A stretch of 64,000 nt of DNA from Paenibacillus prosopidis (GCF_003337375.1 NZ_QPJD01000009.1:186001-250000); one strand, 5' to 3'. Positions 36,826 through 45,602 are shown, counted from the stretch's first letter. Notes: generated by a model from the letters alone, not told the origin. Made by a program: numbers and translations.

Positions 36826-37935
36826 ATGCGTATCGTGTTGACCGGAGGGGGAACCGGCGGCCATATTTATCCAGCCATTGCCGTCGGCAAGCATATGAAA
36901 CAGCAACATCCGGACACACAACTGCTGTACATAGGAACTTCGCGGGGACTCGAAAGCCGGATTGTTCCGGAGCAAGGGATTCCTTTTGAGGCCGTTGAAA
37001 TTACCGGCTTCCGGCGGAAGCTGTCTTTTGAAAATGTGAAAACGATCGTCCGGTTTCTGAAGGGCGTTCAGCGTTCTAAGCAGCTGCTGCGGCAATTCAA
37101 GCCTGACATCGTTGTTGGTACAGGCGGTTATGTATGCGGTCCTGTCGTGTATGCTGCCGCAAAGCTTGGCATTCCAACCTTTATTCACGAGCAAAATGCT
37201 ATCCCAGGCTTAACCAATCAATTTCTGTCAAAATATGTGAGTGCGGTCGGAGTGAGCTTTAAGGAGTCACAAGCTCATTTTGCTAAAGCTAAGCGATCTG
37301 TATATACCGGTAATCCTTGCGCGACTAACGTATTGCGCGCGCCTGCAGGCAAAGGCTGCGAATCTCTCGGCTTGCCGGCGAAATCCAAATTCGTGTTAAT
37401 GGTTGGAGGCAGCCGTGGGGCGAAAGCGCTAAACGAAGCGATGATTGCGATGGCGCCTTTTCTTTGTCATTTGCCGGATGTTTATTTTGTATTCGTTACA
37501 GGCGAGAGCTATTATGAATCCACCTTAAATCGAATTGAACAGGCAGTTCCGGGCGGAACGAAGCAGCTCAAGGTACTGCCTTATTTGCATAATATGGCCG
37601 AGGTGCTGGCGGATGCAACGATTGTTGTTAGCCGCTCGGGCGCCTCTTCCCTTGCGGAAATGACGGCCCTCGGCTTGCCGTCAATTCTCATTCCTTCGCC
37701 GAACGTAACGAATAATCATCAAGAAGCGAACGCGCGCAGTCTTGTAGAAGCCGGCGCAGCGGAGATGGTGCTTGAGAAGGAGCTAACCGGCGAAAGTCTG
37801 CTGACGCGAATCCAAGCCATTGTTTATGACGACACGCGTATGAAGCAAATGAGTCAAGCTTCTAAACGATTATCTGTACCTGATTCAGCCAGCCTTATTG
37901 AAGCGGAGTTAAATAGGCTGATTGCAAGCAAATAG
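36826..37935 (+). CDS. murG: Lipid II-forming GlcNAc transferase MurG
   Basis: A 369-residue peripheral membrane enzyme of GT family 28 that transfers GlcNAc to lipid I to make lipid II. The N-terminal GGGTGGHIYPAIAVGK (residues 6-21) binds the phosphates. HEQNAIPGLTNQFL (about residues 124-137) and VGGSRGAKALNEAM (about residues 191-204) are conserved. The C-terminal VSRSGASSLAEMTALGLPSI and PSPNVTNNHQEANA form the UDP-GlcNAc site. ATG at 36826, seven bases after the spoVE stop. Confidence 0.96.
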   Translation: MRIVLTGGGTGGHIYPAIAVGKHMKQQHPDTQLLYIGTSRGLESRIVPEQGIPFEAVEITGFRRKLSFENVKTIVRFLKGVQRSKQLLRQFKPDIVVGTGGYVCGPVVYAAAKLGIPTFIHEQNAIPGLTNQFLSKYVSAVGVSFKESQAHFAKAKRSVYTGNPCATNVLRAPAGKGCESLGLPAKSKFVLMVGGSRGAKALNEAMIAMAPFLCHLPDVYFVFVTGESYYESTLNRIEQAVPGGTKQLKVLPYLHNMAEVLADATIVVSRSGASSLAEMTALGLPSILIPSPNVTNNHQEANARSLVEAGAAEMVLEKELTGESLLTRIQAIVYDDTRMKQMSQASKRLSVPDSASLIEAELNRLIASK

Positions 37936-38100
37936 GCGCGGTATAGGCTGCTGTCACACAAGAGCCGGCAGGGGCATAAGATACACTATATTCGTGACCG
38001 TCGCCCCAAGGGCGGTTGTTGCAACAGAGGTTTCCGAGAGCAAAGCTGCAAAGCGATACAAATCGGAGATGGCGAATCATATAAGACTCATCATTTACAG

Positions 38101-38226
38101 CTAAGCGCATGCTTGCGAAGCAGGTTTTTCTTCGAAAAACCCAAAGAATAAGCTTACGAAGCAGGTTTTTCTTCGAAAAAACCTAAAGCATAAGCTTACG
38201 AAGCAGGTTTTTCTACGAAAAACCTT
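38101..38226 (+). repeat. Tandem hairpin repeat upstream of murB (array 1 of a dispersed family)
   Basis: The murG-murB gap (37936-38241, 306 bp) holds three tandem copies of a unit of about 41 bp; the shared GCTTRCGAAGCAGG motif starts at 38111, 38152 and 38194. Each copy contains a hairpin: GGTTTTTC pairs with GAAAAACC around a 3-nt loop (38123-38130/38134-38141; 38163-38171/38175-38184 with one extra A; 38205-38213/38217-38225). The last hairpin ends one base before the murB ribosome site. The first 165 bp of the gap (37936-38100) show no clear gene or site. The family is not one I know. Confidence 0.9.
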
Positions 38227-38241
38227 AAGGAGGATCGACTA

Positions 38242-39147
38242 ATGGAAGCATTTAAAGCGGAATTGGAACAAGCCGGCGTCGGCGAAATTTTGTACAATGA
38301 ACCGCTCTCCAACTACACAACATGGAAAATCGGCGGTCCTGCCGATATCTTAATCCTCCCTCGAGGCAAAGAAGAATTACTGTCCGCAGTCCGTTTGATG
38401 CAAAAGTATCAGGTGGCATGGACAAATTTGGGCCGGGGCTCGAACTTGTTGGTGAGGGATAAAGGGATTCGCGGAGTTGTGATTAAACCGCACAGAGGGT
38501 TAGATTACGTGCGCTTCGAAGGATCGCTTGCGATAGCCGGAGCTTCTTATTCGTTTATTAAGCTATCGGTTATGGCGGGGAAGGAAGGGCTTACCGGTTT
38601 GGAATTCGCGGGGGGAATTCCGGGAACGGTAGGCGGAGCCGTCTATATGAATGCTGGCGCGCATGGATCGGATGTGTCACGTATTTTTAAGTCAGCTGAC
38701 ATTGTACTGGAAACAGGAGAATTGGTTCGCTACGGACCGGAAGACATGCAATTTTCGTACCGGAACTCCGTTCTGCATGAACAAAAGGGAGTTGTAGTAG
38801 AAGCTACCTTCGAACTGGCAGAGGGAAATCGGGAGGAAATTGCTGCCACGTTGGCCTCTTACAAAGAAAGGCGATTGCGGACGCAGCCACTGACGCTTGC
38901 TTGCGCTGGCAGTGTATTCCGTAATCCGCCGAATGATTACGCCGCTCGGCTTATCCAAGAGGCGGGATTAAAGGGTGAACGTCTCGGAGGCGCGCAAGTG
39001 TCTGAACTGCATGCCAATTTTATTGTAAACACCGGGCAAGCGACAGCTGAAGATGTTCTCGCCCTCATGACTCATATACAGAGCACCGTTCAGGACCGTT
39101 TCGGCATCCTGCTGGTGCCGGAAGTATTGGTGGTGGGTGAGCGGTAA
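38242..39147 (+). CDS. murB: UDP-N-acetylenolpyruvoylglucosamine reductase MurB
   Basis: A 301-residue FAD enzyme that reduces UDP-GlcNAc-enolpyruvate to UDP-MurNAc. FAD-binding signatures are NYTTWKIGGPADIL (about residues 24-37), NLGRGSNLLVRDKGIRGVVI (about residues 66-85) and GLEFAGGIPGTVGGAVYMNAG. The catalytic Ser lies in CAGSVFRNP near residue 228. It is a type IIb MurB without the extra C-terminal loop of the E. coli enzyme. AAGGAGG at 38227-38233 is directly next to the repeat hairpin, so its translation may be affected by that element. Confidence 0.96.
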   Translation: MEAFKAELEQAGVGEILYNEPLSNYTTWKIGGPADILILPRGKEELLSAVRLMQKYQVAWTNLGRGSNLLVRDKGIRGVVIKPHRGLDYVRFEGSLAIAGASYSFIKLSVMAGKEGLTGLEFAGGIPGTVGGAVYMNAGAHGSDVSRIFKSADIVLETGELVRYGPEDMQFSYRNSVLHEQKGVVVEATFELAEGNREEIAATLASYKERRLRTQPLTLACAGSVFRNPPNDYAARLIQEAGLKGERLGGAQVSELHANFIVNTGQATAEDVLALMTHIQSTVQDRFGILLVPEVLVVGER

Positions 39148-39162
39148 TTCGGAGGTGATACA

Positions 39163-40431
39163 TTGGACAAATTGGTGATTGAAGGCGGGAAACCTCTCTC
39201 AGGAACCATAGTTATCCAAGGAGCGAAAAATGCCGCTTTGCCGATATTGGCTGCCAGTCTGCTGGCCGATGGCACAACAACGATTGATCATGTGCCTGAT
39301 TTGCTAGATATCGACGTCATGCTGAACATTTTGCGCGAATTAGGATGCCGCGCCGAGCATTCGGGTGGTACAGTTGTGCTGGATACAGAAACCGCACATA
39401 TCTCCCACGTGCCGGAATCGTTAATGAGACAGATGCGCTCTTCTATTTTTCTAATGGGGCCGTTGCTCGCTCGATTTGGTGAAACGCAGGTATACCAGCC
39501 AGGCGGTTGTGCAATTGGCGAACGAAAGATTGATCTCCATCTACAAGGTTTGCAAGCGCTTGGTGCAGAAATAGAAGAATTGGGTAACCGAATCATTTGC
39601 CGTGCAGAAAAGCTGCGGGGTGCTGATATTCACTTAAGCTTCCCAAGCGTTGGCGCTACGGAAAACATTATGATGGCAGCTGTTCTTGCTGAAGGCAGAA
39701 CAACGATCAGCAATGCCGCACGTGAGCCGGAAATTCAAGATTTGCAACGTTTTCTTAATGCGATGGGCGCGAAGATTATGGGTGCCGGAACAGACACGAT
39801 AACAATTGACGGGGTACAGTCGCTAACGCCATGTCGTTATAAGGTTATTCCGGACCGCATTGTTGCAGGGACGATTATGGTAGCAGCCGCCGCGACGCGC
39901 GGACAGGTGACGCTCCAAAACACACAGCCCTCGCACTTATCCTCCTTGATTCATGTTCTGCGCCGCGCAGGTGTTCAAATTGTCGTCGACGGTGATATAA
40001 TTAAAGTCGGCAGTGCAACCAGACCTAAGGCGGTTGAAAGAATCGTTACTTCGCCGTATCCGGCTTTTCCTACCGATTTGCAGTCTCAGGTTATGGTGCT
40101 GCTAACGCTTGCGGATGGTGTTAGCGTTTTGAAAGAAACGATTTTTGAAGGCCGGTTGAAGCATGTCGATGAATTGTCTCGTATGGGCGCTGACATTCGT
40201 GTGGATATGAACGCAGCATTTATCCGCGGAGTGCCGCGGCTATACGGAGCCACGGTGGAAGCGACGGATTTGCGGGCTGGTGCTGCGCTTGTCATTGCGG
40301 GCTTAGCTGCGCAAGGGAAGACAGTCGTTGAGCAAATTCATCACATTGATCGGGGCTATGACAAAATCGAAACGATGTTGTCAAGGTTGGGTGCGCGAAT
40401 ATCGCGTTACGCCCCAGTGCCTAATAATTAA
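39163..40431 (+). CDS. murA: UDP-N-acetylglucosamine 1-carboxyvinyltransferase MurA
   Basis: A 422-residue enzyme that transfers enolpyruvate from PEP to UDP-GlcNAc, the committed step of peptidoglycan synthesis and the target of fosfomycin. The substrate-binding Lys lies in IQGAKNAALPILAASLLADG (about residues 18-37). The catalytic Cys is present in QPGGCAIGERKIDLHLQGL near residue 116, so normal fosfomycin reactivity is expected. The start is TTG at 39163 with GGAGGTGAT. Its place between murB and divIB matches Bacillus murAA-type clusters found in some Bacillales. Confidence 0.95.
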   Translation: MDKLVIEGGKPLSGTIVIQGAKNAALPILAASLLADGTTTIDHVPDLLDIDVMLNILRELGCRAEHSGGTVVLDTETAHISHVPESLMRQMRSSIFLMGPLLARFGETQVYQPGGCAIGERKIDLHLQGLQALGAEIEELGNRIICRAEKLRGADIHLSFPSVGATENIMMAAVLAEGRTTISNAAREPEIQDLQRFLNAMGAKIMGAGTDTITIDGVQSLTPCRYKVIPDRIVAGTIMVAAAATRGQVTLQNTQPSHLSSLIHVLRRAGVQIVVDGDIIKVGSATRPKAVERIVTSPYPAFPTDLQSQVMVLLTLADGVSVLKETIFEGRLKHVDELSRMGADIRVDMNAAFIRGVPRLYGATVEATDLRAGAALVIAGLAAQGKTVVEQIHHIDRGYDKIETMLSRLGARISRYAPVPNN

Positions 40432-40477
40432 TATTATGCGCATGAGCAGCAAGATAGAAACTGCCGGCTCCCGCCTT

Positions 40478-40641
40478 AAAGCGAATGCTTTCGAAGACAG
40501 CTTAGCTTTACTTTGTAAAGCTAAGCGATTGCTTACGAAGCGAGCTTTACTTCGTAAAGCTAAGCGATTGCTTACGAAGTGAGCTTTACTTCGTAAAGCT
40601 AAGCGATTGCTTACGAAGTGAGCTTTACTTCGTAAAGCTTT
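40478..40641 (+). repeat. Tandem hairpin repeat upstream of divIB (array 2 of the dispersed family)
   Basis: Three copies of a 39-bp unit start at 40521, 40560 and 40599, preceded by a diverged fourth copy (40478-40520). Each unit opens with CTAAGCGATTGCTTACGAAG and carries a perfect hairpin AGCTTTAC-TTC-GTAAAGCT. In the diverged copy the stem is 11 bp, with CTTAGCTTTAC pairing with GTAAAGCTAAG. The last stem is 40621-40628/40632-40639, followed at once by AAGGGGG. The arm sequence is shared with arrays near murB and pgeF, while the stem sequence is not. Confidence 0.9.
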
Positions 40642-40652
40642 AAGGGGGCCGG

Positions 40653-40715
40653 ATGTTTTTTTGGAAAGAAGGGACAAGTTATGAGCGCTCAGATGCCCGT
40701 ACTAAAGGAACCTAG
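40653..40715 (+). CDS. Possible 20-residue leader ORF overlapping the divIB start
   Basis: AAGGGGG (40642-40648), right after the repeat hairpin, precedes an ATG at 40653. That frame reads 20 codons (starting MFFWKEGTSY) to a TAG at 40713-40715, crossing the divIB start in another frame. It could couple or dampen divIB translation, or be chance. No other evidence supports a product. Confidence 0.2.
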   Translation: MFFWKEGTSYERSDARTKGT

Positions 40716-41451
40716 TCGGAAACGCAAAGGCAGCCGAAAGCTGCTCGCCATTGTCTTTCTATTATTTATTTCTCTGCTTGCGGTATTATTTTTTAATTCC
40801 TCGATTAGCAAAATATCAGAAATACAAGTTAAAGGCACAAGGTTTGCAACGGCCGAGGAAATCGGACAGGCAGCTGCGGTAGCTGTCGGGGATGCTTTCT
40901 TTCGGACGACTTCAGCAACGATAGAAGATCGGGTTCGCACACTGCCGCAAATTAATGAGGTAACCGTTACGAAAGTATTTCCAGGCGTGGTGAAAATTGC
41001 GGTAGAGGAATACCCGGTTGTCGCATTTGAGTTGTCAGAACAAGGAGAAATGACAGCGCTTTTGTCGAACGGAACGAGCGTCGACGCGAGGAATGATGAA
41101 TTGATGCTTGTAGACAAGCCGGTGCTGTCCGGCTGGTCTCCAACGGATCCTATCAAGGCCGAACTGACGAAGCAGCTTGGCAAAATTCCGGTGAAACAGC
41201 TATCAGATCTGTCGGAAATTATTCCGATTCCGTCAACTGCTTATCCTGACCGTATCTTGATGTATACGCGAACCAAATTCGAGGTGGTAACCGCAGTATC
41301 GGTACTGCCAGACAAAATCGAGGCATTAAACGCTGTCATTGAGACACAGGAGCCGGGTAAAATTACGATGCTTCTCGCCGACACATACGTTCCCTTTAAT
41401 ACGGAAAATTTAGAAAATATAGACTCAGAGCAAAAAGAGACTACTCAATAG
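40681..41451 (+). CDS. divIB: Cell division protein DivIB/FtsQ
   Basis: A 256-residue bitopic protein: a basic cytoplasmic tail (SRKRKGSRK), one membrane helix (about residues 22-40), then a POTRA domain beginning at ISEIQVKGTRFATAEEI (about residues 44-60) and the FtsQ/DivIB beta domain with VTVTKVFPGVVKIAVEEYP. It stabilises the FtsL-DivIC complex at the septum. The C-terminal tail is acidic and unstructured. ATG at 40681 has GAAGGG at 40668-40673, independent of the AAGGGGG next to the repeat hairpin. Confidence 0.92.
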   Translation: MSAQMPVLKEPSRKRKGSRKLLAIVFLLFISLLAVLFFNSSISKISEIQVKGTRFATAEEIGQAAAVAVGDAFFRTTSATIEDRVRTLPQINEVTVTKVFPGVVKIAVEEYPVVAFELSEQGEMTALLSNGTSVDARNDELMLVDKPVLSGWSPTDPIKAELTKQLGKIPVKQLSDLSEIIPIPSTAYPDRILMYTRTKFEVVTAVSVLPDKIEALNAVIETQEPGKITMLLADTYVPFNTENLENIDSEQKETTQ

Positions 41452-41674
41452 CTTGAAAGAATGGTAGAATTTTATTTATCGCATTTATATATGATGAAGC
41501 TGGATAACATTAGGATTTATAGGGCTTCGCAAGGATCAGAGCTCGACACATACCGAAAATAACTGTGAAAAATTTGTTGAAAAAAGAGGGAAAATATCAA
41601 AAGCGTTGAATATGTAGAAAGACCTTAAGCAAGTGTAATATTAAATTTTTTATTTGAAACGGAGGTGCCGCGAG

Positions 41675-42919
41675 TTGAGCAGCAACGACATCATCGTCAG
41701 TTTGGACATCGGTACATCCAAAGTTCGTGCTATTATTGGTGAAATGAGCAATGGAGCCATTAATATTATTGGAGTTGGATCTGCCGACTCGGAGGGTATT
41801 CGCAAAGGAGCAATTGTAGATATTGACCAAACCGTGCAATCGATCCGCAATGCTGTTGAGCATGCGGAGCGCATGGTAGGCATTCAAATATCAGACGTTT
41901 ACGTAGGTATTCAGGGCAATCATATTGCACTGCAAACTAATCGTGGCGTCGTTGCAGTATCCAACGAGGATCGCGAGATTGGTGAAGAGGATATTGAACG
42001 AGTATTGCAAGCAGCTAAAGTAGTCGCACTTCCACCGGAGCGTGAAATAATTAATTTGGTACCAAAGCAGTATTTGGTCGACGGCTTGGAAGGCATTTCT
42101 GATCCGCGCGGCATGATTGGCGTCCGCCTCGAGGTAGAGGCGACAATCGTTACGGGAACGAAGACCGCGATACATAATCTGATGCGTTGTGTGGAGAAAG
42201 CGGGACTTCGTATTTCCGGTGTCATTTTGTTATCATTAGCTTCTGGCGTTATGTCGCTGACGAAGGATGAGAAGTCTATTGGCACCGTACTGACCGATAT
42301 CGGCGCAGGCTCCTGCACGATTGCTATCTACGATCAAGGTGGACTGGCTGCTACTTCAACGCTGCCTATCGGCGGAGAATATGTGACGAATGATATTGCT
42401 TACGGTTTGCGGACGCAAAGCGATCAAGCGGAGAAAATTAAATTAAAATACGGATGCGCCAATGTCCCGGACGCAGCTGAAGATGTGAAGTTTAAAGTTA
42501 CCCGCATGGGCAGCAACGTAGAAAAAGAATTTTCACAGCTAGATCTTGCAAGCATTATCGAACCTCGCATGCAAGAAATTTTCCATCTGGTCCGCCAAGA
42601 GGTTCGCAGACTGGGCTATGGAGATAAGGTGAACGGTTACGTCCTTACCGGGGGCACGGTTTCAATGCCGGGAACGCTAGCTTTGGCCCAGACAGAGCTG
42701 GAAGCTTCCGTGCGAATTGCGCTGCCGGATTATATCGGAGTAAGAGATCCGGCTTTCAGCAGCGGCGTAGGCATGATTCAATACGTGTCGAAATATATGG
42801 GAGTTCGTGGAGTCGGAACAGTGAAGAAAACGGCAAGCCGTAAAGCGAGTAGCCCCGCAGCTTCATCTAAACCCGGTATGATCGAGCGATTAAAAAATAT
42901 GTTTAACGAATTCATTTGA
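41675..42919 (+). CDS. ftsA: Cell division protein FtsA
   Basis: A 414-residue actin-like ATPase that tethers FtsZ to the membrane. The phosphate-1 motif is IVSLDIGTSKVRAIIGE (about residues 6-22), phosphate-2 is LTDIGAGSCTIAIYDQGGL, and the adenosine motif is YVLTGGTVSMPG. The C-terminal amphipathic helix (MIERLKNMFNEFI) is the membrane-targeting sequence. The start is TTG at 41675 with GGAGGTG (41661-41667) at seven-base spacing; upstream in-frame codons to 41654 run through that site and are rejected. The 223-bp gap after divIB is AT-rich and may hold a promoter, but none was clear. Confidence 0.95.
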   Translation: MSSNDIIVSLDIGTSKVRAIIGEMSNGAINIIGVGSADSEGIRKGAIVDIDQTVQSIRNAVEHAERMVGIQISDVYVGIQGNHIALQTNRGVVAVSNEDREIGEEDIERVLQAAKVVALPPEREIINLVPKQYLVDGLEGISDPRGMIGVRLEVEATIVTGTKTAIHNLMRCVEKAGLRISGVILLSLASGVMSLTKDEKSIGTVLTDIGAGSCTIAIYDQGGLAATSTLPIGGEYVTNDIAYGLRTQSDQAEKIKLKYGCANVPDAAEDVKFKVTRMGSNVEKEFSQLDLASIIEPRMQEIFHLVRQEVRRLGYGDKVNGYVLTGGTVSMPGTLALAQTELEASVRIALPDYIGVRDPAFSSGVGMIQYVSKYMGVRGVGTVKKTASRKASSPAASSKPGMIERLKNMFNEFI

Positions 42920-42931
42920 AAAAATAAGATA

Positions 42932-42963
42932 ATATAAGTTTCACCGTTACACGATACTTATAT
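42932..42963 (+). repeat. Inverted repeat in the ftsA-ftsZ gap
   Basis: ATATAAGT (42932-42939) and ACTTATAT (42956-42963) form a perfect 8-bp inverted repeat with a 16-base loop. TTTCACCG follows both half-sites (42939 and 42963 onward). It is AT-rich without a T-run, so it does not look like a terminator; protein binding or RNA structure are open options. Confidence 0.5.
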
Positions 42964-43029
42964 TTCACCGCGAAACGTTACTGCGCCGTTTGTGGCCGGC
43001 GTCAGAAGTTTACGCTTGACTGGGGGAAA

Positions 43030-44154
43030 ATGAAGATGTTGGAATTCGATTTTGAGCTTGAGCAGTTAGCTCAAATAAAAGTAATCGGTGTTGGCGGAGG
43101 CGGCAGCAATGCGGTCAACCGTATGATAGAGAACGGTGTTAAAGGCGTGGAGTTTATTACGGTGAATACCGATGCACAAGCGCTCCACTTGGCTAAATCA
43201 GAGCATAAGCTGCAAATCGGCGATAAGCTGACACGCGGCTTAGGGGCAGGCGCAAATCCTGAGGTAGGCAGCAAGGCAGCTGAGGAATCTCGTGAAATTA
43301 TTATGAATCAGCTTAAAGGCTCTGACATGGTTTTTGTCACGGCTGGCATGGGGGGGGGAACTGGAACAGGCGCAGCACCGGTTATCGCAGAAATTGCAAG
43401 GGAATGCGGTGCGTTGACTGTTGGTGTTGTAACACGTCCGTTTACCTTTGAAGGCCGTAAGCGTGCGGGACAAGCTGAGCTTGGCATCGAAGCGCTCAAA
43501 GAAAAAGTAGATACGTTAATCGTTATCCCGAATGACCGGTTGCTTGAGATTGTAGATAAGAAGACTCCGATGCTTGAAGCATTCCGCGAAGCGGATAATG
43601 TGCTTCGGCAAGCGGTACAAGGCATTTCCGATCTAATCCAAGTACCTGGTCTGATCAACCTCGACTTTGCGGACGTGAAAACGATCATGACAGAACGTGG
43701 ATCAGCCCTTATGGGTATCGGTATTGCAACGGGCGAGAATCGTGCTGCCGAAGCTGCAAGAAAAGCGATTATGAGCCCGTTGCTTGAAACGTCAATCGAC
43801 GGCGCTCGCGGCGTTATTATGAACATCACAGGCGGCAGCAACTTGTCGCTCTATGAAGTGAATGAAGCGGCGGAAATCGTTATTTCAGCATCCGATCCGG
43901 ATGTAAATATGATTTTCGGTGCGATTATCGACGAGGACCTGAAGGATGAAATCAAAGTTACTGTCATTGCGACAGGATTTGAATACAAATCGTCTGCAGC
44001 AATTCGCCGTACGCCTCAACAGCAGCCTGAATCGGCTGATATAAGACAATCCGGAAGCGCATCTGGTGTGAAGCCTTTCGGAGCTAACAATACGTCTAGC
44101 GATCAGCTTGAAATTCCGGCATTCCTGCGCAACCGTCCTCGCAGCGACCGTTAA
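43030..44154 (+). CDS. ftsZ: Cell division protein FtsZ
   Basis: A 374-residue tubulin-like GTPase that forms the Z ring. Nucleotide motifs are [13 protein letters not shown] (about residues 21-33) and the tubulin signature [13 protein letters not shown] (about residues 108-120). The T7 synergy loop is [12 protein letters not shown] variable linker (about residues 318-358) leads to the conserved C-terminal peptide [12 protein letters not shown] that binds FtsA and SepF. Both partners are encoded in this window. ATG at 43030, with a second ATG at 43036 that gives the usual N-terminus MLEFDFE. Ribosome site GGGGGAAAA. Confidence 0.97.
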   Translation: MKMLEFDFELEQLAQIKVIGVGGGGSNAVNRMIENGVKGVEFITVNTDAQALHLAKSEHKLQIGDKLTRGLGAGANPEVGSKAAEESREIIMNQLKGSDMVFVTAGMGGGTGTGAAPVIAEIARECGALTVGVVTRPFTFEGRKRAGQAELGIEALKEKVDTLIVIPNDRLLEIVDKKTPMLEAFREADNVLRQAVQGISDLIQVPGLINLDFADVKTIMTERGSALMGIGIATGENRAAEAARKAIMSPLLETSIDGARGVIMNITGGSNLSLYEVNEAAEIVISASDPDVNMIFGAIIDEDLKDEIKVTVIATGFEYKSSAAIRRTPQQQPESADIRQSGSASGVKPFGANNTSSDQLEIPAFLRNRPRSDR

Positions 44155-44168
44155 TAAGCATGGTGATT

Positions 44169-44204
44169 CCGCCTCTCCGGCTTGTCCGTGAGGCGGTTTT
44201 TTTT
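44169..44204 (+). terminator. Rho-independent terminator after ftsZ
   Basis: CCGCCTC (44169-44175) pairs with GAGGCGG (44190-44196), followed by eight T. It ends the dcw cluster. The rest of the gap to 44646 (about 440 bp) holds no gene that I can support. Confidence 0.9.
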
Positions 44205-44513
44205 ATAAGGTGCTCACTCTCCTAAAATAGCTTATCCGCATGACCAGGGCCATCCGCAAGTCTGCGATTCTTCTCTCCTTTTCTTTCTTCGAGATGCTTC
44301 TCCAGTCAATTTCCATAGGCTGCTTGAAACGACAAAATAATCACTCTTTTAGTTAAAATAAAAAAAATGCCTCCTCGGATTTGATGCATTTCCGAGTAAG
44401 CGATGTGCTTCACAGCTCAACTTAAATGGCTCAAACATACGACGTAAAAGCTCTACGAACAAGCCGCTAGAATTAAGGTTCCAGCGCGGGCTTGGCGGTT
44501 TTTATACTCATAC

Positions 44514-44579
44514 TCGACAAAAAAAGATGTGTCATGCCGTCATGAATAGACAGACTTTGAAATAGGATTTTAATATACT
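44514..44579 (+). promoter_or_regulatory. Candidate spoIIG promoter with Spo0A-box-like site
   Basis: TAGACA (44547-44552), a 21-base spacer, then TATACT (44574-44579). The B. subtilis spoIIG promoter is a sigma-A promoter with an unusually long spacer of 22 bp that needs Spo0A. Upstream TCGACAAA (44514-44521) reads TTTGTCGA on the other strand, close to the Spo0A box core TGTCGAA. The match is by eye. Confidence 0.45.
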
Positions 44580-44646
44580 AGTCTCAATCGTTCTCCCGGG
44601 TACCGGCTGCAAACCCGTTTACCGGAGCAGCAGGAAGGTGGCCGAA

Positions 44647-45564
44647 GTGGCTGTATATGTGGATATCATGTTTTTGCGAGAGCTGCTCGTTGATGGTGCT
44701 ATTCTATTAACCTCCGCGTGGGCTCGTCATTTGAAGCCGCGTCCTTGGCGGGTGTTATCGGCGGCCGCTGTCGGAGCATGTTATGTCGTGCTGATGCTGT
44801 TTCCGCAATTGTCTTTTTTATTTACGTTGGGTGTAAAAATCGCTTTGTCGCTTTTGATGGTTTGGATTGCGTTCGGCTTTGCGTCGATTCAACATTTTTT
44901 GCGAAATGTGGCAGCGTTTTATGCGGTTAATTTTGTTGCGGCCGGTGCAGTGTTAGGGCTTTATTATTTGTTCATGCAAGGCTCAGGCGAGGTTTGGAGG
45001 ACGATTACGTTCGTGAACGGCAGCATGCGCGTGGAGCTCAAAATGGGACTTTTTTATTTGATTGCTGCGTTTTGTATCGGACTGTATATATACCGTACCG
45101 TATTGACGCAAAAACGAGAAAGGGAGCTGGTGCACACTCATTTGGCAGATGTCAAAATAATTATTGGCGAACGCATACAAACCTGCATTGGTCTGATCGA
45201 TACCGGAAACCAGCTGTATGATCCGCTAACCCGGACGCCGGTGATGGTCATGGAAGCTGCGCTATGGCAGGATGATTTGCCCGAATCGTGGTTGAACAGT
45301 ATACGCGACGCACAAGTGGATCGTCTTGTGGCGGGAATGGATGAACATGCTTTCGTGTGGCAGGATCGGTTGCGACTTGTACCTTACAGGGGCGTTAACC
45401 GTGGATCACAGTTTATGCTGGCGCTTAAACCGGATGCGGTTGAGATTACCCGGGAAGGACAGGTTTTTGAAACGCGGAAGGTGCTTATCGGGCTTGACGG
45501 CGGAAAGCTTACGTCTGATGGGGCATATCGAGCGATTATCCATCCGTCAATGGTACAACAGTAA
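44647..45564 (+). CDS. spoIIGA: Sigma-E processing peptidase SpoIIGA
   Basis: A 305-residue membrane aspartic protease that removes the pro-sequence of sigma-E in the mother cell once the forespore signal (SpoIIR) arrives. The N-terminal half has about five membrane helices. The C-terminal half has the catalytic Asp in [20 protein letters not shown] (about residues 182-201), the retroviral-protease-like D-T/S-G motif. The start is placed at GTG 44647 ([10 protein letters not shown]), which resembles the Bacillus N-terminus and has AGGAAGGTGG upstream. The GTG at 44638 lies inside that site. Confidence 0.92.
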   Translation: MAVYVDIMFLRELLVDGAILLTSAWARHLKPRPWRVLSAAAVGACYVVLMLFPQLSFLFTLGVKIALSLLMVWIAFGFASIQHFLRNVAAFYAVNFVAAGAVLGLYYLFMQGSGEVWRTITFVNGSMRVELKMGLFYLIAAFCIGLYIYRTVLTQKRERELVHTHLADVKIIIGERIQTCIGLIDTGNQLYDPLTRTPVMVMEAALWQDDLPESWLNSIRDAQVDRLVAGMDEHAFVWQDRLRLVPYRGVNRGSQFMLALKPDAVEITREGQVFETRKVLIGLDGGKLTSDGAYRAIIHPSMVQQ

Positions 45565-45602
45565 AGAACGTATGCTTATACAATCGGGGAGGGATGGGCC
45601 TG

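Noticed and set aside
37922..38104. 60-residue frame between murG and murB
   Set aside because: It starts inside murG, lacks a ribosome site and has no recognisable sequence; the region is better treated as non-coding.
38101..38226. CRISPR array near murB or divIB
   Set aside because: Units are directly adjacent at 39-42 bp period with no unique spacers, and no cas genes lie nearby.
40328..40582. Open frame running through the divIB-upstream repeat array (repeated residues such as KAKRLLTK)
   Set aside because: The repetition comes from the 39-bp DNA units in a frame-preserving length; the frame overlaps murA out of frame, and no ribosome site supports it.
44361..44394. Minus-strand terminator in the ftsZ-spoIIGA gap (AAATGC/GCATTT with a T-run on the minus strand)
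   Set aside because: No minus-strand gene exists to the right that it could end, and the stem is weak with competing pairings.
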